Of a stretch of DNA of 64,000 nt, positions 63,903 through 64,000 are shown piece after piece. The notes under the pieces are model-generated. The model saw nothing but the letters and a program-made list of their open reading frames with translations, made no database searches and was not told the DNA's origin. The first letter of the stretch is position 1. Each line of letters begins with the position of its first letter. The position numbers and the translations under genes are program-made. Source of the DNA: Tenuifilaceae bacterium CYCD (GTDB lineage Bacteria; Bacteroidota; Bacteroidia; Bacteroidales; Tenuifilaceae); the NCBI GenBank assembly GCA_036322835.1, contig AP027304.1, positions 2,790,001-2,854,000 on the forward strand, given 5' to 3'.

Positions 63903-64000
63903 ATCAATATTCTGTTTTGCTTAGCAAAAATAACCATTATTTATTCTGTGATACTTTTTAGCAAAGGTTTTTACTCTTTAACTTTTGAACAGTTTATTAG

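Overview
The window looks like chromosomal DNA of a free-living Bacteroidota bacterium, probably near the Bacteroidales/Marinilabiliales. The evidence is the gene families (paired TonB receptor and DUF4249 lipoprotein, two DUF4252 proteins beside an ECF sigma factor, a FISUMP-domain protein, DUF4421, LytTR regulators, secreted caspases, carboxypeptidase-regulatory domains). Several genes are also preceded by the Bacteroidota -7 element TAnnTTTG, and ribosome binding sites are weak or absent. The placement is an inference from content, not from a database search.

Layout. 0.3-7.8 kb: secreted caspase, nitronate monooxygenase-like flavoprotein, LytTR regulator, cold-shock protein, MATE exporter and a FISUMP protein. 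8-16.5 kb: a caspase fused to a formylglycine-generating-enzyme-like domain, then a leftward block with an ECF sigma factor, its presumed anti-sigma, two DUF4252 proteins, a deformylase-like protein and a DUF4421 protein, then a retropepsin-PDZ protease and a lipoprotein. 16.5-35.5 kb: small unknown genes, an outer-membrane beta-barrel protein, a 41-42 bp tandem array, an EFR1 flavodoxin-ferredoxin, methyltransferases, a Big2/beta-helix lipoprotein, a secreted isochorismatase-like hydrolase, methylglyoxal synthase, PAP2 phosphatase, MFS exporter, S9-like peptidase, NPP-type phosphodiesterase, class II photolyase, DHODH-like enzyme and serine hydrolase. 35.6-43.9 kb: umuDC, a Kef-type antiporter, a FucP-type sugar transporter, a GT39-like glycosyltransferase and a YdeI-like protein.

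43.9-54.0 kb is an accessory stretch. Copies of one composite repeat, left half and/or right half, separate AT-rich plus-strand cargo: a degenerate M23-like secreted protein, a Bro-N-Fic fusion, a PDDEXK-like nuclease, and a protein with six zinc-finger-like modules and a C-terminal endonuclease domain that is interrupted by one in-frame TGA. A block that looks more like core chromosome (a broken methyltransferase, acyltransferase, histidine kinase and RRM protein) lies inside this stretch on the minus strand. The repeats consist largely of short palindromes with 2-4 nt loops, some showing compensatory stem changes. A 208-bp element with perfect 30-bp inverted ends closes the region.

54-64 kb: a protein with a C-terminal carboxypeptidase-regulatory domain, a 17-copy 21-bp minisatellite, a PEGA-caspase lipoprotein, a TonB receptor with its DUF4249 partner, and a large ABCG-like transporter.

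The strongest leads are the repeat-bounded cargo units, the six-module nuclease, and the palindrome mosaic.
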